Of a stretch of 64,000 bases of DNA, positions 56,020 through 64,000 are shown piece after piece. The notes under the pieces were generated by a model that saw nothing but the letters and a program-made list of their open reading frames with translations, searched no databases and was not told the DNA's origin. This DNA is from Sorangium cellulosum So ce56 (lineage in GTDB: Bacteria > Myxococcota_A > Polyangia > Polyangiales > Polyangiaceae), in the NCBI RefSeq assembly GCF_000067165.1, contig NC_010162.1:2790001-2854000 (forward strand). Direction: 5' to 3'. Within the stretch, counting starts at the first letter, position 1. Each line of letters starts with the position of its first letter. A program made the position numbers and the translations under genes.

Positions 56020-59000
56020 ATGAAGGGCGATTTCAGCCGGCGGACATTCGACCCCACGAGGCATTACCGCAGCCTGCTCATGCAGCAGGGCCGCGTGCAG
56101 CTTGACGCGGACTGGAACGAGCAGGCCGAGATCGTCGCTCACCGCGTCGAGACCGAGGCGCTCGATCTCATCGGCCGCGCGGGCGGTCCGATGCACGCCG
56201 CCGGCTTCCGCCTCGTGACCGCGACAGACGCGCTCACCGACGACGAGAAGGCCATCCCTGGCAACGCCGCGCCGCTGACGATCCCAGCCGGCGCGCTCGC
56301 GATCACCGCCGGCCGTTACTACGTCGACGGGATCCTCTGCGAGAACGACCAGAGGATCCTGCTCGACAACCAGCCGGATTTTCCGGCCGCGGCGCCGAGC
56401 TCGAACGGGGTCTACCTCGCGTACCTCGATGTCTGGCAGCGCCATATCACCGTCATCGAGGAGCCGCACCTCCGCGAGGTCGCGCTCGGCGGCCCCGACA
56501 CCGCGACGCGCATCAAGACCGTCTGGCAGGTTCGCCTCGCCGACATCGGGGCTCTCGCGTCCCCGAACTGCAAGAGCGCCTTCGAGGCCTTCCTCGCGGC
56601 GCATCCGCCGCCGAACGGCACGATGGCCGCGTTTTGCACCCACGAGGCGCGCAGCTCCGACCCCTGCATCGTCTCCCCGAGCGCCGGCTATCGCGGCCTG
56701 GAGAACCAGCTCTATCGCGTCGAGATCCACGAGAACAGCGCGCGCAACCCCGCGACGAACGCGCCCGCCGTCCAGGCCACGGTGAGCACCGACCGGCGAT
56801 CCATCCAGATCTCGACGGCCTCCGCGCTCTTCGCGGCCGTGCAGGCCCGGCTCGTCGCCAAGGAGAGCGCCGCGGTCGAGATCTTCACGGACAAGGGCTC
56901 AGCCGTCGTCTTCGCGATCAAGGTCGACGCCGCGACGGGCACGCTCACGTTCTCGGGCGGTGTCGGGAAGGACGTCATCAACGAAGACCAGCCCAAGGTG
57001 CGCCTCGTCGACGCCGTCTTCAAGTGGTCTCGCGACAACGGCTCCGTGGTGACCACGATCAACAAGATCGACAAAGACAAGCTCACGGTCCACGACGTCG
57101 GCCGCGATACCATCCTTGGCTTTGCGCCTGGCCAGTGGGTGGAGATCACCGACGAGCGAAAGGAGCTCCGAGGTGAGCTCGGCGAGATCGTGCAGATCAA
57201 GGAGACCGACGGCAAGCGCACGATCACGCTTGCCGCCGAGCCCACGCCGCTCGGCGGCAGCTCTGGCGTCAACCCCGGAGCCACCGCCAAGCTGCGCCGC
57301 TGGGACGGCATCGGCGCCATCCGCTTCGGCTCCACCGACTGGATCGAGCTGGAGAACGCCGTCCAGGTCCAGTTCAAGAACACCCGCTTTCAGCGCGGCG
57401 ACTACTGGAACATCCCCGCGCGCGCCGCGACCGCCGACGAGCGCTCCGGTCAGATCGACTGGCTCCCGGAGAAGTCGCACAAACCGGCTGTCGGCGTCGA
57501 GCACCACTACGCCGCGCTCGGGCTCGTCACCAGGACGAGCGACACCGCTGTCTCGGTCCACGACTGCCGGAAGCTGTTCCCGCCCGTCACCGAGCTCACC
57601 AGCTTCTTCTATCTCGGCGGCGACGGTCAGGAGGTCATGCCCGATCTCACCCTGCCGGCCGCCCTGTCGCTGCTCCCGGCCGATCTCGTCGTCGGCGTCT
57701 CCAACGGCCAGTGGCCCGTGAAGGGGGCGCGCGTGCGCTTCAAGATCCTCCACGAGGCGCGACCCGACGGCGGCTCGATCCCCGGCGCCGGCGCGCTCGC
57801 GCCCGCCCCCACGTACACCAACGTGGGGGCCGCGAGCGATCAGGAGATCGTCCTCGAGACGGCCGCCGACGGCACCGCCCGCGCGCGCTGGTCTCTCGGC
57901 GCGTCGGCCGGCAACCTCTACCAGGTCCGGGCCGAGCTCCTCGACGTCACGGGCGCGGTCCGACACCTGCCCATCACCTTCACCGCCAACCGCAGCGTCG
58001 CCTCCCAGGTGGCGTTCGATCCCGGCCAGTGCGCCGCGCTCCAGGGCAAGAAGACGGTGCAGGCCGCCATCGAGCAGCTCGCCCACGAGCCTGTGCTGCG
58101 CCTCCTCTCCGGCGACGGCCAGGACGCGATGCCGGGCCAGGTCCTGCCCCTGCCGATCCAGATCGAGGTGCGTGATCACTGCGGTCCGCTCGTCGATGCG
58201 CAGCTCAATATCTCCGCCCCCGGCGCCCTCGCCGTGAGCTCCGCCGGCGTGGGTTCTGGCGCCGGTCCCGCCACGCTCACCCTCACCACCGACAACAACG
58301 GCGTCGCCGCGTTCTCCTGGCGCCCCGACCCGGCCGGCGCGCCGGTGCAGCGCGCGCGCGTCACCCTGACGAACCCCTCGCGCGTCCCCGGCCCCGCCGC
58401 GTGGATCGAGGTCACCGCCAACCTGAGCACCGCCGCGCAGGTCGCCTTCACGCCTGATCCAGGCTGCCGCCTGCTCCAGGGCACCTCGACCGTGCAGCAG
58501 GCGCTCGAGCGCATCTGCAGCGACGGCGCTTGCCGCGAGATCATCGTCACGCCCGAGTCCAAGCTCAAGGAGGTGTTCGACAGCATCGGCGAGAAGGAGG
58601 ACGCTCACGTCTGCTTCACGCCCGGCACCTTCCACTTCGAGAGCCCCGTGTTGATCGGCGGCAAGGGCCACCTCAAGATCTCGGGCGCCGGCGAGGCCAC
58701 GTTCCTCGACGCCGGCAATATCGAGAAGGCGCTCGTCTTCATCGAGTGCAAGAGCGTCCTCGCGCGTGATCTCTCCGGTCGCGCCGGCGTCGCCCAGGTG
58801 CCCGAGAAGCCGGGGGAAGAATCGCCGCCTCGCCACCTCAACGGCGTGCTTACCTTCCGCGGCACCGATCGCGTCACGGTGGAGAACGTCCGCCTCCAGT
58901 CCGGCGCTGGCCCGGTGCGCGCCGCCTCGGCCATGACCGTCGTCGACGCCGAGGACGTGCGCGTCCGCGGATCCACCTTCCTCGTCGAGGACGCGCAAGT

Positions 59001-60003
59001 CGGCCTCCTGCTCGTCGATGTGAAGCGCGCCGAGGTCGTCGACAACGTCGTCAAGGTCGTCTCCGGCAAAGTCGAGCTCGGTTGGCTGATGCAGAACCCT
59101 CGTTATCGCGCCGGTCTGCGCAGGCTCGTGCTGGCCGGACTCCAGCCGCCGTCAGCGGAAGGGGTGGAGCAGCCCAGCGAGAAGACGATTCTCGAGCGCC
59201 TCGAGCGCCTCGACCCGAAGCGCGCCAAAGAGCTGTTCGCGCTGATTCGGCCGCGGTCGCTCCGGACGCCGCAGGCTACCCTGCTCACGGTCGCGGTGCT
59301 GAGCGGGCGCGACTGGCCGACACTGCTGAACACCATCTCCGAGCCCTCGAAGCTGTCGCTCGCGGAGCTGAAGGGGGCCCTCGACGGGCACATCGACGCG
59401 GTCTTCGGCGCCCTCGCGGGCCTCCACGTGACTCCGCCGGTTCCCGTCGCGGAGTTGCCCGGCTTTAAACACCTGTACGACTTGCTCGCCGACGAGCGCA
59501 CCAGCATCGCGGCGCAGGGCATCGTGGTCGCAGGCGAGCACGCGGGTGACGTCCGCGTCCGCGACAACACGGTGCGCGGTGCCCTCCAGGGCATCCACGT
59601 CGGCCTCAGCCACGCGCCCAGGGACGACGGCGGTCCGCGCCGCGATGCCATCCAGCGGCTGCTCGTCGAGGGCAATACCGTGTACGTACACTTCAGCCTC
59701 GACGAGCAACGCGACCGTCACGGCATCTTTGTCGGCAACGCGCAGAGCCTCGTCATCGAGAACAACTTCGTCGTCGTCGAGCGCACACCCCTCGCCGCCG
59801 CCGGCTACATCGAGGGCATTCGCGTCTTCGGCGATCAGGGCGGGATGTGCATCATCCGCCAGAACCACCTGGTCGACTTCGACTGTGGCGTCCGGGTCCA
59901 GGCCACGAACCCCGGGCGCCCGCCGCGCCTCTGGCGCGTCGCCGACAACTTCGCCGAGTTCGCGGTCGACCAGGAGATCACCGACCCGAGCCCGTTCGAA
60001 TGA
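56020..60003 (+). CDS. Large DUF6519/beta-helix protein, probable eCIS tail fibre
   Basis: Product of 1327 aa and last gene of the operon. The N-terminus is DUF6519: MKGDFSRRTFDPTRHYRSLL, MQQGRVQLDADWNEQAEIVA. Two Ig-like segments of invasin (Big-1) style follow (VRFKILHEARPDGG around residue 570; LTTDNNGVAAFSWRPDP around 760). From about residue 845 to the end lies a right-handed parallel beta-helix with repeated turns (RVTVENVRLQSGAGPVRAAS, VRVRDNTVRGALQGIHVGLS, SLVIENNFVVVERTPLAAAG), interrupted near 1010-1160 by a helical insertion. The arrangement resembles phage tailspikes. Host or prey recognition is the likely role; enzymatic activity is not evident. Confidence 0.8.
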   Translation: MKGDFSRRTFDPTRHYRSLLMQQGRVQLDADWNEQAEIVAHRVETEALDLIGRAGGPMHAAGFRLVTATDALTDDEKAIPGNAAPLTIPAGALAITAGRYYVDGILCENDQRILLDNQPDFPAAAPSSNGVYLAYLDVWQRHITVIEEPHLREVALGGPDTATRIKTVWQVRLADIGALASPNCKSAFEAFLAAHPPPNGTMAAFCTHEARSSDPCIVSPSAGYRGLENQLYRVEIHENSARNPATNAPAVQATVSTDRRSIQISTASALFAAVQARLVAKESAAVEIFTDKGSAVVFAIKVDAATGTLTFSGGVGKDVINEDQPKVRLVDAVFKWSRDNGSVVTTINKIDKDKLTVHDVGRDTILGFAPGQWVEITDERKELRGELGEIVQIKETDGKRTITLAAEPTPLGGSSGVNPGATAKLRRWDGIGAIRFGSTDWIELENAVQVQFKNTRFQRGDYWNIPARAATADERSGQIDWLPEKSHKPAVGVEHHYAALGLVTRTSDTAVSVHDCRKLFPPVTELTSFFYLGGDGQEVMPDLTLPAALSLLPADLVVGVSNGQWPVKGARVRFKILHEARPDGGSIPGAGALAPAPTYTNVGAASDQEIVLETAADGTARARWSLGASAGNLYQVRAELLDVTGAVRHLPITFTANRSVASQVAFDPGQCAALQGKKTVQAAIEQLAHEPVLRLLSGDGQDAMPGQVLPLPIQIEVRDHCGPLVDAQLNISAPGALAVSSAGVGSGAGPATLTLTTDNNGVAAFSWRPDPAGAPVQRARVTLTNPSRVPGPAAWIEVTANLSTAAQVAFTPDPGCRLLQGTSTVQQALERICSDGACREIIVTPESKLKEVFDSIGEKEDAHVCFTPGTFHFESPVLIGGKGHLKISGAGEATFLDAGNIEKALVFIECKSVLARDLSGRAGVAQVPEKPGEESPPRHLNGVLTFRGTDRVTVENVRLQSGAGPVRAASAMTVVDAEDVRVRGSTFLVEDAQVGLLLVDVKRAEVVDNVVKVVSGKVELGWLMQNPRYRAGLRRLVLAGLQPPSAEGVEQPSEKTILERLERLDPKRAKELFALIRPRSLRTPQATLLTVAVLSGRDWPTLLNTISEPSKLSLAELKGALDGHIDAVFGALAGLHVTPPVPVAELPGFKHLYDLLADERTSIAAQGIVVAGEHAGDVRVRDNTVRGALQGIHVGLSHAPRDDGGPRRDAIQRLLVEGNTVYVHFSLDEQRDRHGIFVGNAQSLVIENNFVVVERTPLAAAGYIEGIRVFGDQGGMCIIRQNHLVDFDCGVRVQATNPGRPPRLWRVADNFAEFAVDQEITDPSPFE

Positions 60004-60083
60004 GCCGTCGGGCCCTGCGGCCCTTGACCGCGCGGCCCGGATTTCATAAGCTCTCCCTGCTTAAACCAGCGTGCTGCAAACAA

Positions 60084-60165
60084 CGTCACTGTATGGTCGC
60101 CTCTGAGTGTGTTGGTGCAAACTGGTGCAGGATGAGGGGCGGTTCGAGTCCGTAGGCGGGAGAGG
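60084..60165 (+). repeat. First copy of a duplicated non-coding element
   Basis: The core 60089-60153 (65 bp) recurs at 60220-60284 with one substitution, and similarity continues a few bases on both sides. It contains GGCGGTTCGAGTCC, which looks like the T-arm of a tRNA, but no cloverleaf forms. It lies 80 bp after the fibre gene. Confidence 0.8.
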
Positions 60166-60214
60166 TTCGCAAGAGCATCTCGAGTTAGCGTACGAAAAGG
60201 AAAGGCAAACCGAC

Positions 60215-60296
60215 CGTCGCTGTATGGTCGCCTCTGAATGTGTTGGTGCAAACTGGTGCAGGATGAGGGGCGGTTCGAGTCCGTGGGCGGAGGATT
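60215..60296 (+). repeat. Second copy of the duplicated non-coding element
   Basis: Spaced 131 bp from the first copy and ending directly before the strong terminator at 60300. Its position, conservation and lack of a sustained reading frame suggest a small RNA or a structured 3' UTR of the eCIS operon. Confidence 0.8.
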
Positions 60297-60299
60297 GGG

Positions 60300-60332
60300 A
60301 AAAGCGAGGTGAACGCCTCGCTTTTCTTTTTT
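60300..60332 (+). terminator. Strong intrinsic terminator downstream of the eCIS operon
   Basis: A 10-bp perfect stem AAAAGCGAGG/CCTCGCTTTT with a 6-nt loop (TGAACG) is followed by CTTTTTT. It is the best terminator in the window. The remaining gap to 60656 shows no gene. Confidence 0.88.
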
Positions 60333-60563
60333 GCTTCGGGTTCATTGCGGCGGCTCTCCCACCGCAGCCACACCTGGGTGCGGGGCAGCGACGGAGGGGT
60401 TCGCCCGCTCGACATCCGGATCCGGCCGGCCTCGAAACGGCCGGGCGACACCTCGACGAGATCTCCAACCGATAGAACGAGTCGGGCTTGGCCTGCGCCG
60501 TTCACGGCCTGACCGTCACGCGCGGGTTCAGCTTCGTCGACGTGCCCCGCGGCGCGCGTTCAT

Positions 60564-60582
60564 CGTGGATTTCGCGCCTACG
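60564..60582 (+). repeat. Left arm of a 19-bp inverted repeat flanking the IS1380-like element
   Basis: CGTGGATTTCGCGCCTACG here matches the complement of 62199-62217 with one mismatch. The distance (1654 bp) suits an IS1380 element, but both arms also translate as AF..VDFAPT, so a shared gene remnant is an alternative. Confidence 0.35.
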
Positions 60583-60656
60583 ATGCCGATCCGAGGCGTG
60601 AGAAATCCGGCGTCGTAAACGGAAGTGCTTGAAATAAAGGCTCGGCGTGGCGACCC

Positions 60657-62059
60657 GTGCGGGTTGCTATGACCAAACGAAGGCACACGCCGAGCACCTC
60701 CAAGGTGCGTCGACGCGAGCTCGGGTTCAAGAGGAAAGGCGACGGGCGGCACCAGGGGCGAATCCGGCGGCCAGACCCTGCCGGGATTCACGTCGAGCCC
60801 ACGGAGAAGAACCTGACGGGCGTCGCAGGGCTTGCTCCGTTCGGCGCCTTCATCCGCGAGCTCGGCATCGACGCGGCCCTTAGCCGCAGGTTCTCCGGGC
60901 TGAAGACCGGCCGCACGGTCATCTACCCGATGGCTGCGCAGATGCGCCTGCTGATGGACAGCGCGCTCGCCGGCGAGGAGCGCGTCTTCGGCATCGAAGC
61001 GCTCGCCGTCTATCCGCTCTTCGTGCGCCTCGCAGGCGGCGTCGTCCCGAGCATCGACACCGTCTACCGGGACCTCTGCCGGTTCGATGAGGAGGCGCTC
61101 GACGCGCTGCACAGCATGGTCGTCGACCACGGGCTCGCCCTTGTTGCTCGCCGAAAGCACCGGTTCGTGCACATCGACGTCGACACGACCGTGGAGCCGC
61201 TCTTCGGGATGCAAGCGGGGGGGCACTGCCGGGCCCGAACCCACGCTACCGCGGCCGGTCGAGCTATCATCCGATCCTGGCGCGCATCGCCGAGGTCGAG
61301 GCCATTGTCGGGGCCAAGCTGCGACCGGGCGACACGAGCTTCGGCGAAGCCGATGTGCCCTTCGTCGAGGAGTGCATCGACCGGGCGCGCGCCGCAGCGC
61401 CGAGCGCGGCCATCTACGTGCGGATCGACGGCGCGGGGGATTGCAGCGCCTTGATGCACGCTGTCGCCGCGAAGGGATGCTTCTTCCTGACCAAGGCGCG
61501 GATGAGCCCCGATCTGGTGGGCAGGGTCGCGTACGCGACCGGATGGCGTACCGTCGACCGGGATGCCGACGGTCGTCCTCGACGGCAGGTGACCGAGGTC
61601 CCCTTCCGGCGCAGCGGTTGGCCGAATGGAGTCCGCGTGATCGCCGTACGCACACGCGATCGGGACAACGGCAAGCAGATCTACCTCTGGGAAGGCCTCG
61701 ACTACACGGTGCAGGTCTTCTTGACCAACGATCCGGTCGAAGCGCCCGAAGACGTCGCGGCGCGGTATGACCTGCGCGCGGGCATCGAGCCGCTCATCGG
61801 CGATCTCAAGCACGGCTGGGGATGCGGTCGCGTGCCGAGCCAGAGCTTCAACGCCAATCATGCCGCGCTGCTGCTGAAGCTTCTGACCGCCAACCTGATG
61901 CGCCGCTATGTGCTCGACCATGTTCCGCACCTCGCGAGCTGGCGAACGCCGTGGCTGCGGCGCGCGCTGATCCTCGTCCCTGGAAGGTTGGCTCGCCCGA
62001 GTCGGGGCACGAAGCTGCACGTGCCGGAGCGCTCGCAGCTCGCTCGCCGGCTCAATTGA
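60657..62059 (+). mobile_element. IS1380-like insertion element, transposase in two frames
   Basis: The first frame runs from GTG 60657 or ATG 60669 (MTKRRHTPSTSKVRRRELGF) through HIDVDTTVEPLFGMQAGG. At a run of seven G (61217-61223) sense passes to the -1 frame: ALPGPNPRYRGRSSYHPIL, ending DDE-like with LRAGIEPLIGDLKHGWGCGR and LLLKLLTANLMRRYVLDHV. The order and motifs (QxGALPGxNPRY, SYHPIL) are those of IS1380-family transposases (DDE_Tnp_1). Slippage on G GGG GGG would yield an intact protein of about 465 aa. Otherwise the gene is frameshifted. It separates the eCIS operon from the downstream DUF4157 gene. Confidence 0.82.
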
Positions 62060-62990
62060 GCCCGGAACCAGCCGAATTCATGGTGGGGGTAAGGGGGACG
62101 TGTGCCTTCGCGGCGCGCTGAGCGCGCCCCAAATGTAATTGACGTCGCATTCGTCGCCGGAACGCCGCTCGCGCGTCGCTGTCGGCTAAATCGTGCCCCG
62201 TGGGCGCGAAATCCACGCTCAATCTGAACGCTTCACGGAGGCGATGAAGCACCTCGGGGGGACGGATATTTTCGTCCTTTGCGCGCGCGACCAGGTCGTT
62301 GAAGTCCCGCGCCGGCAGCCACGGGACGAGGGCCCGCGCCAGCGTGAGCGCTGCGGGCCTTCCCTTGACGAGCTCGCCGAGCCGGCTCCAGTCGCGGAAG
62401 CCGTCGGGCGCCTTCTTGAGGACGATGGGCCGGTCCGTCAGCACCTTGTGCCGATGGCTCTTCGCGACATCGGGGATGCGCCGCTGCCCTACCAAGATGG
62501 TCGGTCTCTGCTCCAGACGGCTGCGCAGCCAGTCGAGCACCGTCGACTTTTCCTCCTGCCACAGCGCTGTCGTCGGATCCTCCACGCTCGGAGGGGAGCC
62601 GAGCAGATGGTGGGCCTCATCCGCCACGAGAGGGCGCCCGTCGATGGCTGGTTCGGCGACCTCGAACGCAGCCTTGACCCCGGTGCATCGGACCGCTTGA
62701 GGATCGGGCGCCCCTCCGGCCCGAGTTGCCTGGCGACATCGGCCAGGAACCGCAGCCCGAGCAGAGGTCCGTCCGTGAGGTGGACGAGCACACCGCGGCC
62801 CTGAACTGCTGCGCGACCCGCGTGCGACGTCCCGCTGCCCAGAGGCTCGAAGACGCAGCCTCCCCGCCCCTCGCTCAGCAGCTCGCGCACGAAGGCCGTG
62901 GCAGCAACCGGGACGTCACGGGTCTCGAACAGGAAGTTCGCGGGATCCTCGTCCGGCCAGGCTAGTCGTCGCCTCTCCGCTATTCAACTT
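62060..62990 (-). pseudogene. Decayed gene with DEAH-like motif
   Basis: On the minus strand the frame from about 62990 reads FLFETRDVPVAATAFVRELL and LGPEGRPILKRSD. Then sense shifts frame near 62700 to VKAAFEVAEPAIDGRPLVAD, EAHHLLGSPPSVEDPTTALW and TILVGQRRIPDVAKSHRHKV, ending in REAFRLSVDFAPTGHDLADS. VADEAHHLL resembles a DEAH box/Walker B, so an ATPase or helicase-like ancestor is possible, but no family is recognised. The 3' end is cut by the insertion element. Confidence 0.45.
62199..62217 (-). repeat. Right arm of the 19-bp inverted repeat
   Basis: Complement of the arm at 60564-60582 with one mismatch. It lies inside the decayed minus-strand gene, so it may be the border of the insertion or a coding coincidence. 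Confidence 0.35.
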
Positions 62991-63488
62991 TTCAGGGGGC
63001 ATCGGACGGCTCCGTCTCGCCTGCGCCTTCGTCATAGCCACCCACGGAGCGTTGCGAAAGCTGTGGCCGCACGTGAGCCCCTCCACCCGGACGCGCTCGC
63101 TCACGCTCCACTCCCGTCGCTCGCCACCACCACCCTCGGTCGCTTCTTCCTTCATTGCGCCCGCTCGTGACGCCGAAGCCACCCACGTGGCCGTTGAAGC
63201 CGAAGCCGTGCGCTGCGGAAACGGCCGCGGCTGCGCTTGCACCGCGAGCGACGAGCGCGTTCGAAGCGTCGTCGCCTGCGCTCGCGTCGCCGGCACTTCC
63301 TATGCTCCCCCGCGGCCTGCACGGCCTGATCTCCGCCACCCCCGCGCCGGAGGCACACTACGCGGTTGGGGGCGACCCCTGACGGCGTCTCCAGGTGCCC
63401 GAGCGCTCGCGCTCGACTCCTCGTTCCAGCACGGCTCGCCGGCGAGCAGCGTGTACAGGACGTGCGCGGGACGCTCAGTGTCCCCTCC
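62991..63488. other. Non-coding stretch, no gene seen
   Basis: About 500 bp without a supported frame on either strand; open frames here switch register often and show no family text. Probably eroded sequence upstream of the second DUF4157 gene. Confidence 0.4.
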
Positions 63489-63516
63489 TTGACGGCGGAT
63501 CCCCGCCGCATATACT
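63489..63516 (+). promoter_or_regulatory. Near-consensus sigma-70 promoter predicting a leaderless mRNA
   Basis: TTGACG (63489-63494) and TATACT (63511-63516) are 16 bp apart. The start codon begins at 63524, only 7 bases after the -10 hexamer, so transcription should begin at or within one base of the ATG. There is no Shine-Dalgarno, consistent with leaderless translation. Confidence 0.7.
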
Positions 63517-63523
63517 CGACTCC

Positions 63524-64000
63524 ATGGCGTTGCCCCATCGCTTCACCGGGCTCATTGCGAGAGTCCCCGCCCCCAAGGGGTGGGAGAAGCCGGTCGCGCC
63601 GGGGGCTCGTGCTCGTTTGGAGGCTGTCGCCGATCTCGGCGCAGAGAGGGCGCTCCGCGAGGGGGCCATCACGAGCCCAGCGGGAGCGACGAGCGGCGCG
63701 CTTCCGGATCCGCTTCGGAGCTCCTTCGAATCACGCCTCGGCTTCGACTTCGGGCGGATTCGCATCCACGCGGACGCTGAGGCAGGCCGGATTGCCGACA
63801 GCTTCGCCGCCAACGCGGTCACGTTGGGGCGCGATATCTACTTCGCGCAGGGACGCTACCAGCCCGCCGACGTCGAGGGACAGCGCCTCCTCGCGCACGA
63901 ATTGGTTCACACCGTGCAACAAGGAGAGGCGCCGGCACGTGGGATGTCGGTCGATGGCGCGCTGCGCAGCGCGGCTGGCTCCGCTCGCAGCGAAGGCGCC
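63524..64000 (+). CDS. DUF4157 protein (C-terminus outside window), probable second eCIS cargo
   Basis: The frame is open from ATG 63524 to the right edge (159 residues seen). After about 60 Ala-rich residues comes DUF4157: FESRLGFDFGRIRIHADAEA, then VTLGRDIYFAQGRYQPADVE and HELVHTVQQGEAP with the HExxH zinc-like motif. It shares the domain, not the N-terminus, with the protein at 33674. The eCIS operon lies between the two. The start is supported by the promoter placed immediately upstream. The C-terminal effector part lies beyond the window. Confidence 0.85.
   Translation, partial: MALPHRFTGLIARVPAPKGWEKPVAPGARARLEAVADLGAERALREGAITSPAGATSGALPDPLRSSFESRLGFDFGRIRIHADAEAGRIADSFAANAVTLGRDIYFAQGRYQPADVEGQRLLAHELVHTVQQGEAPARGMSVDGALRSAAGSARSEGA

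Noticed and set aside
60089..60153. tRNA or tRNA-like gene in the duplicated element
   Set aside because: Only a T-arm-like string is present; acceptor, D and anticodon arms do not form.

Overview
The window is very GC-rich, with short intergenic gaps and many GTG starts and GTGA/ATGA stop-start overlaps. Its gene content is typical of a myxobacterium: an M16 peptidase pair, an MXAN_2561/MXAN_2562-like surface pair, a DUF6600 protein, Ala/Pro-rich lipoproteins and worn IS21 debris. I infer a Polyangiales (Sorangium/Polyangium-like) organism, from style and not from any marker gene.

Positions 1-31 kb are mostly ordinary chromosome. On the minus strand are a lipid kinase (cut by the window edge), an exported alpha/beta-hydrolase-like protein and a membrane protein, followed by an AmpG-like permease and a CPBP protease on the plus strand. 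A compact minus-strand operon (5980-13359) then encodes a LysE-type exporter, a heme-oxygenase-like iron protein with an internal duplication, a class B asparagine synthetase, an AurF-like diiron oxygenase and a phospholipase-D-like protein. It looks like an uncharacterised small-molecule pathway. Next come two paralogous exported proteins, a frameshifted gene, the M16 peptidase pair, two exported proteins, a 25-bp tandem repeat, a large nucleotide-transporter/HEAT/cyclic-nucleotide-binding fusion, the MXAN_2561/2562-like pair, a PDZ lipoprotein, tRNA-Pro, a VOC protein and a membrane protein.

From tRNA-Arg(CCT) at 31174 the character changes. About 5.4 kb holds the remains of mobile and broken genes: IS21 istA with an amber stop, an istB tail, a probable group II intron 5' half, a nucleotidyltransferase pseudogene, a ferritin-like fragment and a STAS fragment. 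Among them sits an intact DUF4157 protein whose C-terminal part carries its own HExxH...E zinc-peptidase signature.

Positions 36678-60003 are a 17-gene, one-strand, tightly coupled operon for an extracellular contractile injection system (eCIS, phage-tail-like particle). In order it encodes sheath, tube, a CxxC baseplate-assembly protein, an Ala/Pro-rich protein, the DUF4255 cap, an AAA+ ATPase, a small protein, a CIS-tube hub adaptor, a LysM protein, a gp27-like hub, a gp5-like spike, a PAAR-like tip, gp25, two large gp6/J-like wedges (the second carrying a PA14 domain), a gpI-like protein with a beta-helix, and a 1327-aa DUF6519/beta-helix fibre. A duplicated non-coding element and a strong intrinsic terminator follow. 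Beyond an IS1380-like element with a G7 frameshift and a decayed gene, a second DUF4157 protein begins at 63524 behind a near-consensus promoter that predicts a leaderless transcript.

Working model: sheath and tube contract through a baseplate carrying PA14 and beta-helix adhesins, and DUF4157 proteins are the likely cargo. The metallopeptidase-bearing cargo, the PA14-wedge and the upstream diiron/asparagine-synthetase operon are the parts most likely to be undescribed.
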